A stretch of DNA of 5,117 nt from an uncultured Caryophanales bacterium (GCA_947168625.1 CAMVMQ010000063.1:1-5117); one strand, 5' to 3'; counted from the first letter of the stretch, positions 1-5,117 are shown. Notes: generated by a model from the letters alone, not told the origin. Numbers and translations: made by a program.

Positions 1-2297
1 TATATATCGATAAACTAATAAAAAAAGGATTTAAAGTAGCTATTTGTGAGCAGTTGGAAGATCCTAAATTTGCTAAAGGAATAGTAAAAAGAGATATTAC
101 CGAAATAATATCTTCTGGTACAATTATTAATGCTAACTCTTTAAATGAAAAAGAAAACAACTATATAGGATTTTTATATGATTTTGAATATGGCGTAGTA
201 CTAACATACTCTGATATTACTACTGGTGAAATATACTCTGAAATATTAGAAAAAAATAATACTGATATTATATATAAAGTATTATCTTTAGAAATAAAGG
301 AACTAGTTACTAATACTACTACTGATAAAATCTTAATAGGAAGTTTAAAAGATAATAAAGTTCCTATATCATATAATGATAATTTATTAGAAAGTGAGTA
401 TACTTATATCTATGAAGATATTACTGATGATAGAATAATTAAATCTATTAAATATTTATTATATTATTTAAATATAGATCAAAAAAGAAATCTATCCCAT
501 TTCCAAAAAGTTAAAATAATTAAGAAGAATGACTTTATGGAAATGGATATTCATACTAAAAGAAACTTAGAATTAACAGAAAACTTAAGAACTAAAGAAA
601 GAACTTATTCTTTACTTTGGCTTTTAGATAATACTAAGACTGCGATGGGTAGCAGAAGGCTTAAATCTTTTATTGAAAATCCCCTTTTAGATATAACTGA
701 AATAAATAGAAGATATAATATTGTTACTAATTTACTCGAAGACTTTATAACCGCTGAAGAACTCCGTAATGACTTATATGAAGTATATGACTTAGAAAGA
801 TTATGTGGAAGAATTAGTTTCGGTAGTGCCTCTGCTAAAGATTTATTACAACTTAAATCATCGTTAAAGGTATTACCTAGCATTAAAGAAAAGCTTTCTA
901 AAATAAAATATTATGACACAATAGAAACTTTAGATGATTTATACAATCTGTTAGAAAAATCAATATATGAAGAACCTCCTAATAGTTTAAAAGAAGGATA
1001 TTTAATCAAAGAAGGATATTCTTCTGAACTAGATGAATTAAAATCTCTAAGTAAAGGTGGAAAAGACTTCATAAGCAAATTTGAAGTAGAAGAAAGAGAT
1101 AGAACTGGTATTAAGAATCTAAAAGTAGGATTTAATAAAGTCTTTGGTTATTATATCGAAGTATCTAAAGGAAATCTATCTTTAATAACAGATGATATGG
1201 GTTATATTAGAAAACAAACACTTGCTAATTGTGAAAGATTTATTACACCACTCTTAAAAGAAAAAGAAGATTTAATTCTTTCTGCCGAAGATAAAATAAT
1301 AAATTTAGAATATGATTTATTTTGTAGCATTAGAGATAAATGTAAAGAATATATATCTGTTTTACAAAAAATAGCTAAAGTAATAAGTGAAGTAGATGTC
1401 CTAGAATCTTTTGCTTTAGTAAGTGAAAAATATAATTATGTAAGACCAACAATAACTAGTACCAACGAAATAAATATAATTGAATCTAGACACCCTGTAG
1501 TAGAAAAAGTACTTAAGGCTGAAGAATATGTACCTAATGATATTATAATGGATAAAGATACCGATATACTATTAATAACCGGACCTAATATGGCTGGTAA
1601 ATCAACATATATGAGGCAGCTTGGTATCATATCAATAATGGCCCAAATAGGATGCTTTGTACCTGCTAAGGAGGCAACACTACCTATCTTTGATAAAATT
1701 TTTACAAGAATTGGAGCCTCTGATGACTTAGTAAGTGGAGAATCTACTTTTATGGTTGAAATGAAAGAAGCATCTCGTGCAATTAAGTTTGCTACTAAAA
1801 ACAGTTTAATCCTTTTTGATGAATTAGGAAGAGGTACTGCTACCTTTGATGGTATGAGCTTAGCAGAAGCAATACTGGAGTATATTGCTAATAATATTAA
1901 ATGTAAGACATTATTTTCAACTCATTATCATGAGCTTACTGATATGGAAAAAAAAGTAAAGAATTTAAAGAACAAACATGTTTCTGCCATTGAAGAAGAG
2001 GGGAATATTACTTTCTTACACAAAGTTAAGGATGGATGCGTTGATAAAAGCTATGGTATTAATGTCGCTAAACTAGCAGGACTTCCTGATGCAGTAATAG
2101 ATAGGGCTGATAAAATATTAAAAAGCCATGAGAATAAAGATAGCAAAAAAGAAGTATATATTCAAACATCGCTACCACTCGATTACTCTTCGAAAAAAAA
2201 TGAAGTAGAAGAAGAGATTAAAAAGATAGATGTATTAAATATAACTCCTATTGAAGCAATTAACATTTTAAGTAATTTAAAAGAAAAGATAAAATAA
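1..2297 (+). CDS. mutS: DNA mismatch repair protein MutS, 5'-truncated by window edge
   Basis: MutS recognises base mismatches and small loops as a dimer and recruits MutL using ATP. The reading frame is open from base 3 and reads YIDKLIKKGF...VAICEQLEDP, the end of mismatch-binding domain I, so the TTG at 54 is internal and not the start. The Phe-x-Glu mismatch-contacting motif lies upstream, out of view. After the connector and lever/clamp domains (clamp segment FGYYIEV near 1143, then LANCERF) comes the ABC-type ATPase: Walker A GPNMAGKST (1581-1607), signature/dimer region with SGESTFMVEM (near 1734-1763), Walker B LILFDELGRGT (DE at 1818-1823) and the H-loop STHYHEL (from 1917). SYGINVAKLAGLP near 2049 is the usual start of the C-terminal helix-turn-helix part. 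QTSLPL (2163-2180) resembles a beta-clamp binding motif. With about 764 codons visible, the full protein would be about 840 residues, normal for the family. No terminator is seen before the next gene. Identity is secure. Confidence 0.98.
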   Translation, partial: YIDKLIKKGFKVAICEQLEDPKFAKGIVKRDITEIISSGTIINANSLNEKENNYIGFLYDFEYGVVLTYSDITTGEIYSEILEKNNTDIIYKVLSLEIKELVTNTTTDKILIGSLKDNKVPISYNDNLLESEYTYIYEDITDDRIIKSIKYLLYYLNIDQKRNLSHFQKVKIIKKNDFMEMDIHTKRNLELTENLRTKERTYSLLWLLDNTKTAMGSRRLKSFIENPLLDITEINRRYNIVTNLLEDFITAEELRNDLYEVYDLERLCGRISFGSASAKDLLQLKSSLKVLPSIKEKLSKIKYYDTIETLDDLYNLLEKSIYEEPPNSLKEGYLIKEGYSSELDELKSLSKGGKDFISKFEVEERDRTGIKNLKVGFNKVFGYYIEVSKGNLSLITDDMGYIRKQTLANCERFITPLLKEKEDLILSAEDKIINLEYDLFCSIRDKCKEYISVLQKIAKVISEVDVLESFALVSEKYNYVRPTITSTNEINIIESRHPVVEKVLKAEEYVPNDIIMDKDTDILLITGPNMAGKSTYMRQLGIISIMAQIGCFVPAKEATLPIFDKIFTRIGASDDLVSGESTFMVEMKEASRAIKFATKNSLILFDELGRGTATFDGMSLAEAILEYIANNIKCKTLFSTHYHELTDMEKKVKNLKNKHVSAIEEEGNITFLHKVKDGCVDKSYGINVAKLAGLPDAVIDRADKILKSHENKDSKKEVYIQTSLPLDYSSKKNEVEEEIKKIDVLNITPIEAINILSNLKEKIK

Positions 2298-2299
2298 TC

Positions 2300-2328
2300 T
2301 TGTATAATAAATAAAAATACATTATACT
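2300..2328 (+). promoter_or_regulatory. Candidate promoter of the pilin-like gene
   Basis: TTGTAT (2300-2305) and TATACT (2323-2328) are separated by 17 bases, placing a start site near 2335 or just after. The -10 matches the vegetative consensus at 5 of 6 bases and the -35 at 3 of 6. A perfect TATAAT at 2303-2308 is an alternative -10, but it has no good -35. The perfect inverted repeat GTATAAT/ATTATAC (2302-2308 and 2321-2327) overlaps both elements. With the first choice the leader would be very short and the start site would fall at or just before the ribosome binding site, so the gene could also be read through from mutS. Confidence 0.4.
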
Positions 2329-2346
2329 TAAAGTAGGTGATATAGA

Positions 2347-2697
2347 ATGAAAAGGATAAATAGAAAAGGATTTACATTAATAGAATTAATGGCAGTTATC
2401 GCTATTTTAGTGATTATTATGGGAATAGCTCTTCCTAACATTACTTCATCTATTGAAAGAAGCAAAAATAAAGAAAAAGATATTAAGATAAAATTAGTAG
2501 AATCAGCCGGTGAACTATATCTCGATGGACATCCTACTTGTACAGCTGTAAATATTGATGCATTACTAACTGCGGATAATGTTCCTGGCGTTGAGAAAAA
2601 AGATGTATGTGATGATACCAGTAATTGTTGTGTAAAAAAAATAAGTTCAAAATACGAAATATCAGGTGAATGCACTAATGCTTGTCCACAAACATAG
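2347..2697 (+). CDS. Small type IV pilin-like (prepilin N-terminal motif) protein, six cysteines
   Basis: This 116-residue protein has a textbook class III (prepilin) signal: a short basic leader MKRINRKG, cleavage expected between Gly8 and Phe9, then FTLIELMAVIAIL, one hydrophobic helix to about residue 30. Glu13 is the +5 glutamate of the mature protein and Pro30 falls at mature position 22, both typical of type IV pilins and pseudopilins such as ComGC. The remaining part (about 31-116) is short and charged, and holds six cysteines (65, 88, 94, 95, 109, 113), an even number that could form disulfides outside the membrane. The start is set by the ribosome binding site TAGGTGA (2334-2340), six bases before ATG. 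It begins 49 bases after the mutS stop and ends before a terminator. No prepilin peptidase, assembly ATPase or other pilin is in the window, so the machine it belongs to is unknown: competence pseudopilus, secretion system or adhesive pilus are all possible. Function beyond pilin-like is not claimed. Confidence 0.88.
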   Translation: MKRINRKGFTLIELMAVIAILVIIMGIALPNITSSIERSKNKEKDIKIKLVESAGELYLDGHPTCTAVNIDALLTADNVPGVEKKDVCDDTSNCCVKKISSKYEISGECTNACPQT

Positions 2698-2717
2698 TGG
2701 CACAATCATAAATAATT

Positions 2718-2741
2718 AGGAGGATAAAAAACCTCCTTTTT
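2718..2741 (+). terminator. Rho-independent terminator after the pilin-like gene
   Basis: AGGAGG (2718-2723) pairs perfectly with CCTCCT (2732-2737) around an eight-base A-rich loop, and a run of T follows (2737-2741). It lies about 20 bases after the stop codon. The stem is short, so termination may be incomplete. The AGGAGG resembles a ribosome binding site, but no start codon follows at a usable distance. Confidence 0.75.
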
Positions 2742-2780
2742 ATATAAAGAGATAGGATTTAATACAAGAAGATAATTGCT

Positions 2781-2809
2781 TTGACTTAAATAATTTTATA
2801 TGGTATATT
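2781..2809 (+). promoter_or_regulatory. Promoter of thiI (vegetative type, extended -10)
   Basis: TTGACT (2781-2786, 5 of 6 matches) and TATATT (2804-2809, 5 of 6) are separated by exactly 17 bases, and the -10 is preceded by TGG (2801-2803), the TGn extension. The start site should fall near 2815-2817. It sits between the pilin terminator and thiI, so thiI is an independent unit. Confidence 0.8.
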
Positions 2810-2837
2810 TGATATGCCTCAGAAAGAAGTGATATAC

Positions 2838-4010
2838 ATGAAAATAATACTAATTAAGTATGGAGAATTAACTACTAAAAGTGGAAACAGAAAACTATTT
2901 ATTAATATTCTATATAATAATATTAAGAAGGCTTTGGAAAAATATGATGTTAATATTATTAAAAATAGAGTTAGAATGTTTATTGAGACTGAAGACAATA
3001 TTGACGAGATAGTTAATATATTAAAAAATATCTTTGGTATTCATAGTATAGTAGTAGCTAATAGAGTAAATACTAATATAAAGGATATTGAGGATAATGT
3101 ATTAAAAATTGCTAAGGAAATGGAATTTAAAACCTTTAAAGTAGAAACTGATCGTGCCGATAAGACTTTTCCTATTTGTAGCATGGAATTTAGTAAGAGA
3201 ATTGGGGCAATTCTTTTAAAAAATATTGATAATATTAAAGTAGATGTTCATAATCCTGATTATTTGGTTAAAATTGAAATTAGAGAAGATTACACTTATA
3301 TATATGAAAAAGAGCTGCCAGCTTCTGGTGGCTATCCAGTTGGAGTAGCTGGCAAGGGACTTCTTATGTTATCAGGAGGAATTGATTCCCCTGTTGCAGG
3401 ATACCTTGCTATGAAAAGGGGAATCAGACTAGAGTGTGTTTATTTTGAGTCTCCACCTCATACTAGTGAGATGGCTAAAAACAAAGTAAAAGCATTAGTA
3501 GAGAAACTTACTGAATATGATGCAAATATTACTCTTAATGTCGTAAAATTTACAGATATTCAAGAGGCCATTTATAAAAATATTGACCCTACATATATGA
3601 TAACCATTATGCGAAGAATGATGTATCGAATAGCGGAAAAAATAATGGAAAAAGAAGGTCTGCTTTGTCTTATTAATGGTGAATCAGTAGGTCAAGTTGC
3701 CAGTCAAACATTAACTAGTATGAAGGTTATTAATAATGTTACTAATGTTCCAGTAATTAGACCGGTAGCCTGCCTTGATAAATTAGAAATAATAGGCATA
3801 TCAAGAAAAATAGGTACATATGAAACATCTATATTACCTTATGAAGATTGTTGTACAATCTTTTTACCCAAACATCCAGTTATTAACCCAGATATTGATA
3901 AGACTATCGCTTATGAAAAGAGTTTTGATTATGAAAGACTCATTGAAATAGCAGTAAACACAAGAGAGAGAATAAAAATAAAAAAAGATTATATAAAGTT
4001 TGATATATAG
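2838..4010 (+). CDS. thiI: tRNA 4-thiouridine(8) synthetase ThiI, short form without rhodanese domain
   Basis: ThiI adenylates U8 of tRNA and replaces its oxygen with sulfur delivered from a cysteine desulfurase. In some bacteria it also supplies sulfur for thiamine thiazole synthesis. The 390-residue protein starts MKIILIKYGELTTKSGNR, the ferredoxin-like N-terminal domain, followed by the THUMP RNA-binding domain (about 60-165). The PP-loop ATPase then begins with GKGLLMLSGGIDSPVAG; SGGIDSP is residues 179-185 (3372-3392). NGESVGQVASQT and GTYETSILPYEDCCTIFLPKHP are conserved ThiI blocks. Cys338 or Cys339 (3849-3854) matches the region of the catalytic Cys344 of the E. coli enzyme. There is no C-terminal rhodanese domain, as in Bacillus ThiI (about 400 residues). 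I chose ATG 2838 over the in-frame ATG at 2814: the family starts with MKIILIKYGE, AAGTGAT (2827-2833) lies upstream, and the promoter places the transcript start at or after 2814. No cysteine desulfurase or thiamine gene is in view. No terminator is seen after it. Confidence 0.97.
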   Translation: MKIILIKYGELTTKSGNRKLFINILYNNIKKALEKYDVNIIKNRVRMFIETEDNIDEIVNILKNIFGIHSIVVANRVNTNIKDIEDNVLKIAKEMEFKTFKVETDRADKTFPICSMEFSKRIGAILLKNIDNIKVDVHNPDYLVKIEIREDYTYIYEKELPASGGYPVGVAGKGLLMLSGGIDSPVAGYLAMKRGIRLECVYFESPPHTSEMAKNKVKALVEKLTEYDANITLNVVKFTDIQEAIYKNIDPTYMITIMRRMMYRIAEKIMEKEGLLCLINGESVGQVASQTLTSMKVINNVTNVPVIRPVACLDKLEIIGISRKIGTYETSILPYEDCCTIFLPKHPVINPDIDKTIAYEKSFDYERLIEIAVNTRERIKIKKDYIKFDI

Positions 4011-4032
4011 AAAAAATTACCAATCACTATTA

Positions 4033-4062
4033 TGTATTAAAAACTAATTATTTCACAACCTA
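4033..4062 (+). promoter_or_regulatory. Weak candidate forespore (sigma-G-type) promoter of the SASP gene
   Basis: SASP genes are normally transcribed by sigma-G in the forespore (consensus roughly TGAATA, 17-18 bases, CATACTA). The best match here is TGTATT (4033-4038), 17 bases, CAACCTA (4056-4062): 4 of 6 and 5 of 7. The start would be near 4069, only about 14 bases before ATG. The match is modest and the placement is partly chosen by the expectation that such a promoter exists. Confidence 0.3.
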
Positions 4063-4081
4063 TTAATGTAGGAGGTGAAAT
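4050..4081 (+). promoter_or_regulatory. Hairpin sequestering the SASP ribosome binding site
   Basis: ATTTCAC (4050-4056) pairs perfectly with GTGAAAT (4075-4081). Inside, across a 2x2 internal loop (4057-4058 / 4073-4074), CCTAT (4059-4063) pairs with GTAGG (4068-4072), including one U-G pair, closing a four-base loop TAAT. All of the strong ribosome binding site AGGAGGTGA (4070-4078) is in the 3' arm, one base before the ATG at 4083. RNA arriving from thiI would carry the whole hairpin, whereas RNA starting near 4069 would carry only the 3' arm. The pairing is seen directly; the regulatory role is inferred. Confidence 0.55.
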
Positions 4082-4082
4082 C

Positions 4083-4292
4083 ATGAGTAATAGTTCAAAT
4101 AATAAAATGGTAGTTCCAGGAGCTAAACAAGCTATCGAAAAGATGAAATATGAAATAGCTAACGAATTTGGTGTTAATTTAGGACCAGATGCAACTTCTA
4201 GAGCTAATGGTTCAGTTGGTGGAGAAATTACTAAGAGATTAGTTAAATTAGGAGAAAACCAACTTAGTGGTTCAAACTATCAAACAAAATAA
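4083..4292 (+). CDS. Alpha/beta-type small acid-soluble spore protein (SASP)
   Basis: This 69-residue protein would coat DNA in the dormant spore, shifting it towards an A-like form and protecting it from UV and chemical damage, and be degraded on germination to supply amino acids. Both family blocks are present: MKYEIANEFGVNLGPDATSR (21-40), with the germination protease site expected after Glu28 in NEFGV, and ANGSVGGEITKRLVKLGE (41-58). Length and composition are typical of the SspA/SspB/SspC class; I cannot tell which paralogue, so no symbol is given. The start is fixed by AGGAGGTGA (4070-4078) and by family length. It follows thiI by 72 bases with no clear terminator between, an order I recall also for sspA and thiI in Bacillus subtilis (gene order known, orientation not checked). 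The ribosome binding site lies inside a hairpin. This gene is the main evidence that the organism forms endospores. Confidence 0.97.
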   Translation: MSNSSNNKMVVPGAKQAIEKMKYEIANEFGVNLGPDATSRANGSVGGEITKRLVKLGENQLSGSNYQTK

Positions 4293-4305
4293 GTTGTTAA
4301 TATAA

Positions 4306-4334
4306 AAAAGTCCCATCTCGATTATGGGACTTTT
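4306..4334 (+). terminator. Strong Rho-independent terminator after the SASP gene (possibly bidirectional)
   Basis: AAAAGTCCCAT (4306-4316) and ATGGGACTTTT (4324-4334) form a perfect 11-bp stem with a seven-base loop, with a T run on the 3' side and an A run on the 5' side. It starts 14 bases after the SASP stop. The A/T flanks would let it also stop any minus-strand transcript leaking past the neighbouring terminator. Confidence 0.92.
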
Positions 4335-4340
4335 AATTTA

Positions 4341-4378
4341 AAAAAAATTAGAGACTGACCCCCTAAGGAACAGTCTCT
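4341..4378 (-). terminator. Rho-independent terminator of the minus-strand RNA
   Basis: On the minus strand AGAGACTG (4378 to 4371) pairs with CAGTCTCT (4357 to 4350), with possible extra inner pairs TCC/GGG, followed directly by AATTTTTTT (4349 to 4341). On the plus strand the same stem is followed by CAAAAAG and has no T run, so it works only in the minus direction. It stands back to back with the SASP terminator. Confidence 0.8.
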
Positions 4379-4445
4379 CAAAAAGAATAAAAAGGGGTTG
4401 GCTAGTGTGATACTAGCACCAATTCGCCTAAATCGAACTGGTGAT
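4341..4445 (-). ncRNA. Candidate stand-alone structured small RNA, about 100 nt, family not recognised
   Basis: Read on the minus strand, a promoter (4478 to 4450) is followed by three hairpins and a T run. Hairpin 1 (4443 to 4417) pairs CACCAGTTCG with CGAATTGGTG around the loop ATTTAGG. Its one non-Watson-Crick pair is G-U on the minus strand but A-C on the plus strand, which favours minus as the transcribed strand. Hairpin 2 (4417 to 4401) pairs GCTAGT with ACTAGC around ATCAC and shares one base with hairpin 1. An unpaired linker with CAACCCC and U-rich stretches leads to the terminator hairpin (4378 to 4350). I see no open frame longer than a few codons. It converges on the SASP gene and does not overlap it. 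I do not recognise it as SRP RNA, 6S, tmRNA, RNase P or a riboswitch I know. Its role is unknown; a trans-acting regulator is one possibility. Confidence 0.6.
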
Positions 4446-4449
4446 TAAT

Positions 4450-4478
4450 ATGATAAACGAACTTGCATATTTTGTCAA
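4450..4478 (-). promoter_or_regulatory. Promoter of the minus-strand small RNA
   Basis: On the minus strand a perfect TTGACA (4478 to 4473) is followed after exactly 17 bases by TATCAT (4455 to 4450, 5 of 6). The predicted start is near 4443-4445, immediately before hairpin 1. It diverges from the promoter of the downstream exported-protein gene. Confidence 0.75.
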
Positions 4479-4497
4479 TATATAAATTGAAAAAAAA

Positions 4498-4518
4498 TAA
4501 AATATTTGTAAAATATTT
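4498..4518 (+). repeat. Two tandem copies of TAAAATATTT between divergent promoters
   Basis: TAAAATATTT occurs at 4498-4507 and again at 4509-4518, a spacing of 11 bases, about one helical turn. Each copy contains the palindrome AAATATTT. The pair lies 9-29 bases upstream of the -35 at 4528. It could be a UP-like element or a protein operator. In such AT-rich DNA, chance is a real alternative. Confidence 0.4.
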
Positions 4519-4527
4519 TAAATATAC

Positions 4528-4556
4528 TTGTTTAAGAGAGAAAAATATGATATCAT
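4528..4556 (+). promoter_or_regulatory. Promoter of the SipW-type exported protein gene (extended -10)
   Basis: TTGTTT (4528-4533, 4 of 6) and TATCAT (4551-4556, 5 of 6) are 17 bases apart, with TGA (4548-4550) forming a TGn extension of the -10. The start would be near 4563, giving a leader of about 16 bases with AAGGTAGGA just ahead of ATG. Confidence 0.7.
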
Positions 4557-4578
4557 TTATGTAGAAGGTAGGAATAAA

Positions 4579-5117
4579 ATGAATAATAAAAAAGCAAAAA
4601 TTGTTGGTTCGATAATTGGTATTTTAGTTTTTGTTGTTATAGTTTCGGGTATAACCTATGCTTGGCTTACATGGACTAGTAGTCCTATTGCAATCGAGGG
4701 TTCTTCTTCGGCTTGCTTCAATATTAATTATACAGTAAGTAGAAATATTGGAACTTCGAATACAACTGCTCCATTAAGGTTTCAATCAAGCTATGTTGGT
4801 AGTCAATATGCAGAAGTTATTTTAGGAGTTGATCCTTCTTGTACTGGTATGACTGGTACTGGTACCATCTTTCTTACAACCAATAGCACTTCTGGAACAA
4901 TACTGAATGGTGGATTATACTATACAGTAGTTAGTGTATCAGGAGGTACTGAAACAGTCTTATCAGAAGGAGCAATTATGCAATCAACAGAGAAAAATTT
5001 AATTTCTAATATTAATGTTACAACGACGCCAAATACATACCGTGTTTATCTTTGGATAAATGGTAATTATGCTGATAATACATATCTTAATGCGACATAT
5101 TTTGGAGAGATAGGAGC
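4579..5117 (+). CDS. Exported protein with SipW-type (TasA/camelysin-like) signal sequence, 3'-truncated by window edge
   Basis: The frame is open from ATG 4579 to the window end (179 codons plus two bases), with AGGA (4570-4573) five bases before the start. The N-terminus has a basic start MNNKKAK, a hydrophobic stretch (about 8-25) and then GITYAWLTW (24-32), the pattern of signal sequences cut by the SipW-type signal peptidase in TasA and camelysin-like proteins. After it the protein is rich in Ser, Thr, Gly and Asn with alternating hydrophobic residues, suggesting a beta-rich extracellular domain. Only two cysteines occur (46 and 88) and could pair. The family includes biofilm fibre proteins and many uncharacterised surface proteins of gut Bacillota; I claim export, not fibre formation. 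The -35/-10 at 4528-4556 suggests an independent unit. The C-terminus, any anchor, and any linked signal peptidase gene lie beyond the window. Confidence 0.85.
   Translation, partial: MNNKKAKIVGSIIGILVFVVIVSGITYAWLTWTSSPIAIEGSSSACFNINYTVSRNIGTSNTTAPLRFQSSYVGSQYAEVILGVDPSCTGMTGTGTIFLTTNSTSGTILNGGLYYTVVSVSGGTETVLSEGAIMQSTEKNLISNINVTTTPNTYRVYLWINGNYADNTYLNATYFGEIG

Noticed and set aside
54..56. TTG at 54 as the start of MutS
   Set aside because: The frame stays open to the window edge and the residues before it (YIDKLIKKGF...CEQ) are conserved MutS domain I.
605..883. 92-codon frame on the minus strand inside mutS
   Set aside because: It is antisense to conserved MutS coding sequence and its low-complexity Ser/Leu-rich product is typical of a shadow frame.
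1436..1630. 64-codon frame on the minus strand inside mutS
   Set aside because: It is antisense to the Walker A region of MutS, hydrophobic only because of the codons opposite, with no independent evidence.
2328..2705. 125-codon frame on the minus strand opposite the pilin-like gene
   Set aside because: It is longer than the real gene, but its product has no recognisable family, no ribosome binding site was seen, and the plus-strand frame has an unmistakable prepilin signal and a good ribosome binding site.
2718..2723. AGGAGG as a ribosome binding site
   Set aside because: No start codon follows at a usable distance, and the sequence is explained as one arm of a terminator stem.
4350..4378. 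Terminator or attenuator for the plus strand
   Set aside because: No T run follows the stem on the plus strand, and the downstream gene has its own promoter after this point.
4341..4445. Miniature inverted-repeat element or CRISPR remnant
   Set aside because: There is no terminal inverted repeat spanning the segment, no obvious target-site duplication and no repeat-spacer pattern; three separate hairpins with a promoter fit an RNA gene better. A decayed element cannot be fully excluded without a genome search.
4341..4478. Type I toxin-antitoxin pair (small RNA plus hydrophobic peptide)
   Set aside because: I found no short hydrophobic reading frame with a ribosome binding site on either strand overlapping the small RNA.

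Overview
The window is AT-rich, uses the standard genetic code (Trp is TGG and no TGA is read through) and carries strong AGGAGGTG-type ribosome binding sites. It also holds an alpha/beta-type small acid-soluble spore protein (SASP) gene. Together these point to a low-GC, endospore-forming member of the Bacillota. I cannot place it to genus. A gut-type Bacilli or Clostridia lineage is plausible, and the spore protein gene argues against a true Mollicute.

Layout. Positions 1-2297 hold mutS on the + strand, with roughly the first 75-80 codons cut off by the window edge. A small type IV pilin-like gene with six cysteines follows at 2347-2697, with its own likely promoter and a compact terminator (2718-2741). 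A consensus-like extended -10 promoter (2781-2809) then drives thiI (2838-4010), a tRNA 4-thiouridine synthetase of the short form without a rhodanese domain. The SASP gene comes next (4083-4292) and ends in a strong terminator (4306-4334). From 4341 to about 4445 the opposite strand carries what looks like an undescribed, stand-alone structured RNA of about 100 nt, with its own promoter and terminator. The window closes with the 5' 179 codons of an exported protein with a SipW-type (TasA/camelysin-like) signal sequence, under its own extended -10 promoter (4579 to the end).

How the parts relate. MutS (mismatch repair) and ThiI (tRNA modification) are housekeeping enzymes. The pilin-like protein and the SipW-type protein are both surface or extracellular candidates. 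The genes look like separate transcription units rather than one pathway. The two most interesting observations are regulatory. First, a hairpin at 4050-4081 buries the whole SASP ribosome binding site, and a weak forespore-type promoter is placed so that its transcript would lack the 5' arm. Second, the minus-strand RNA candidate at 4341-4445 has a complete promoter-hairpins-terminator layout and no coding potential.
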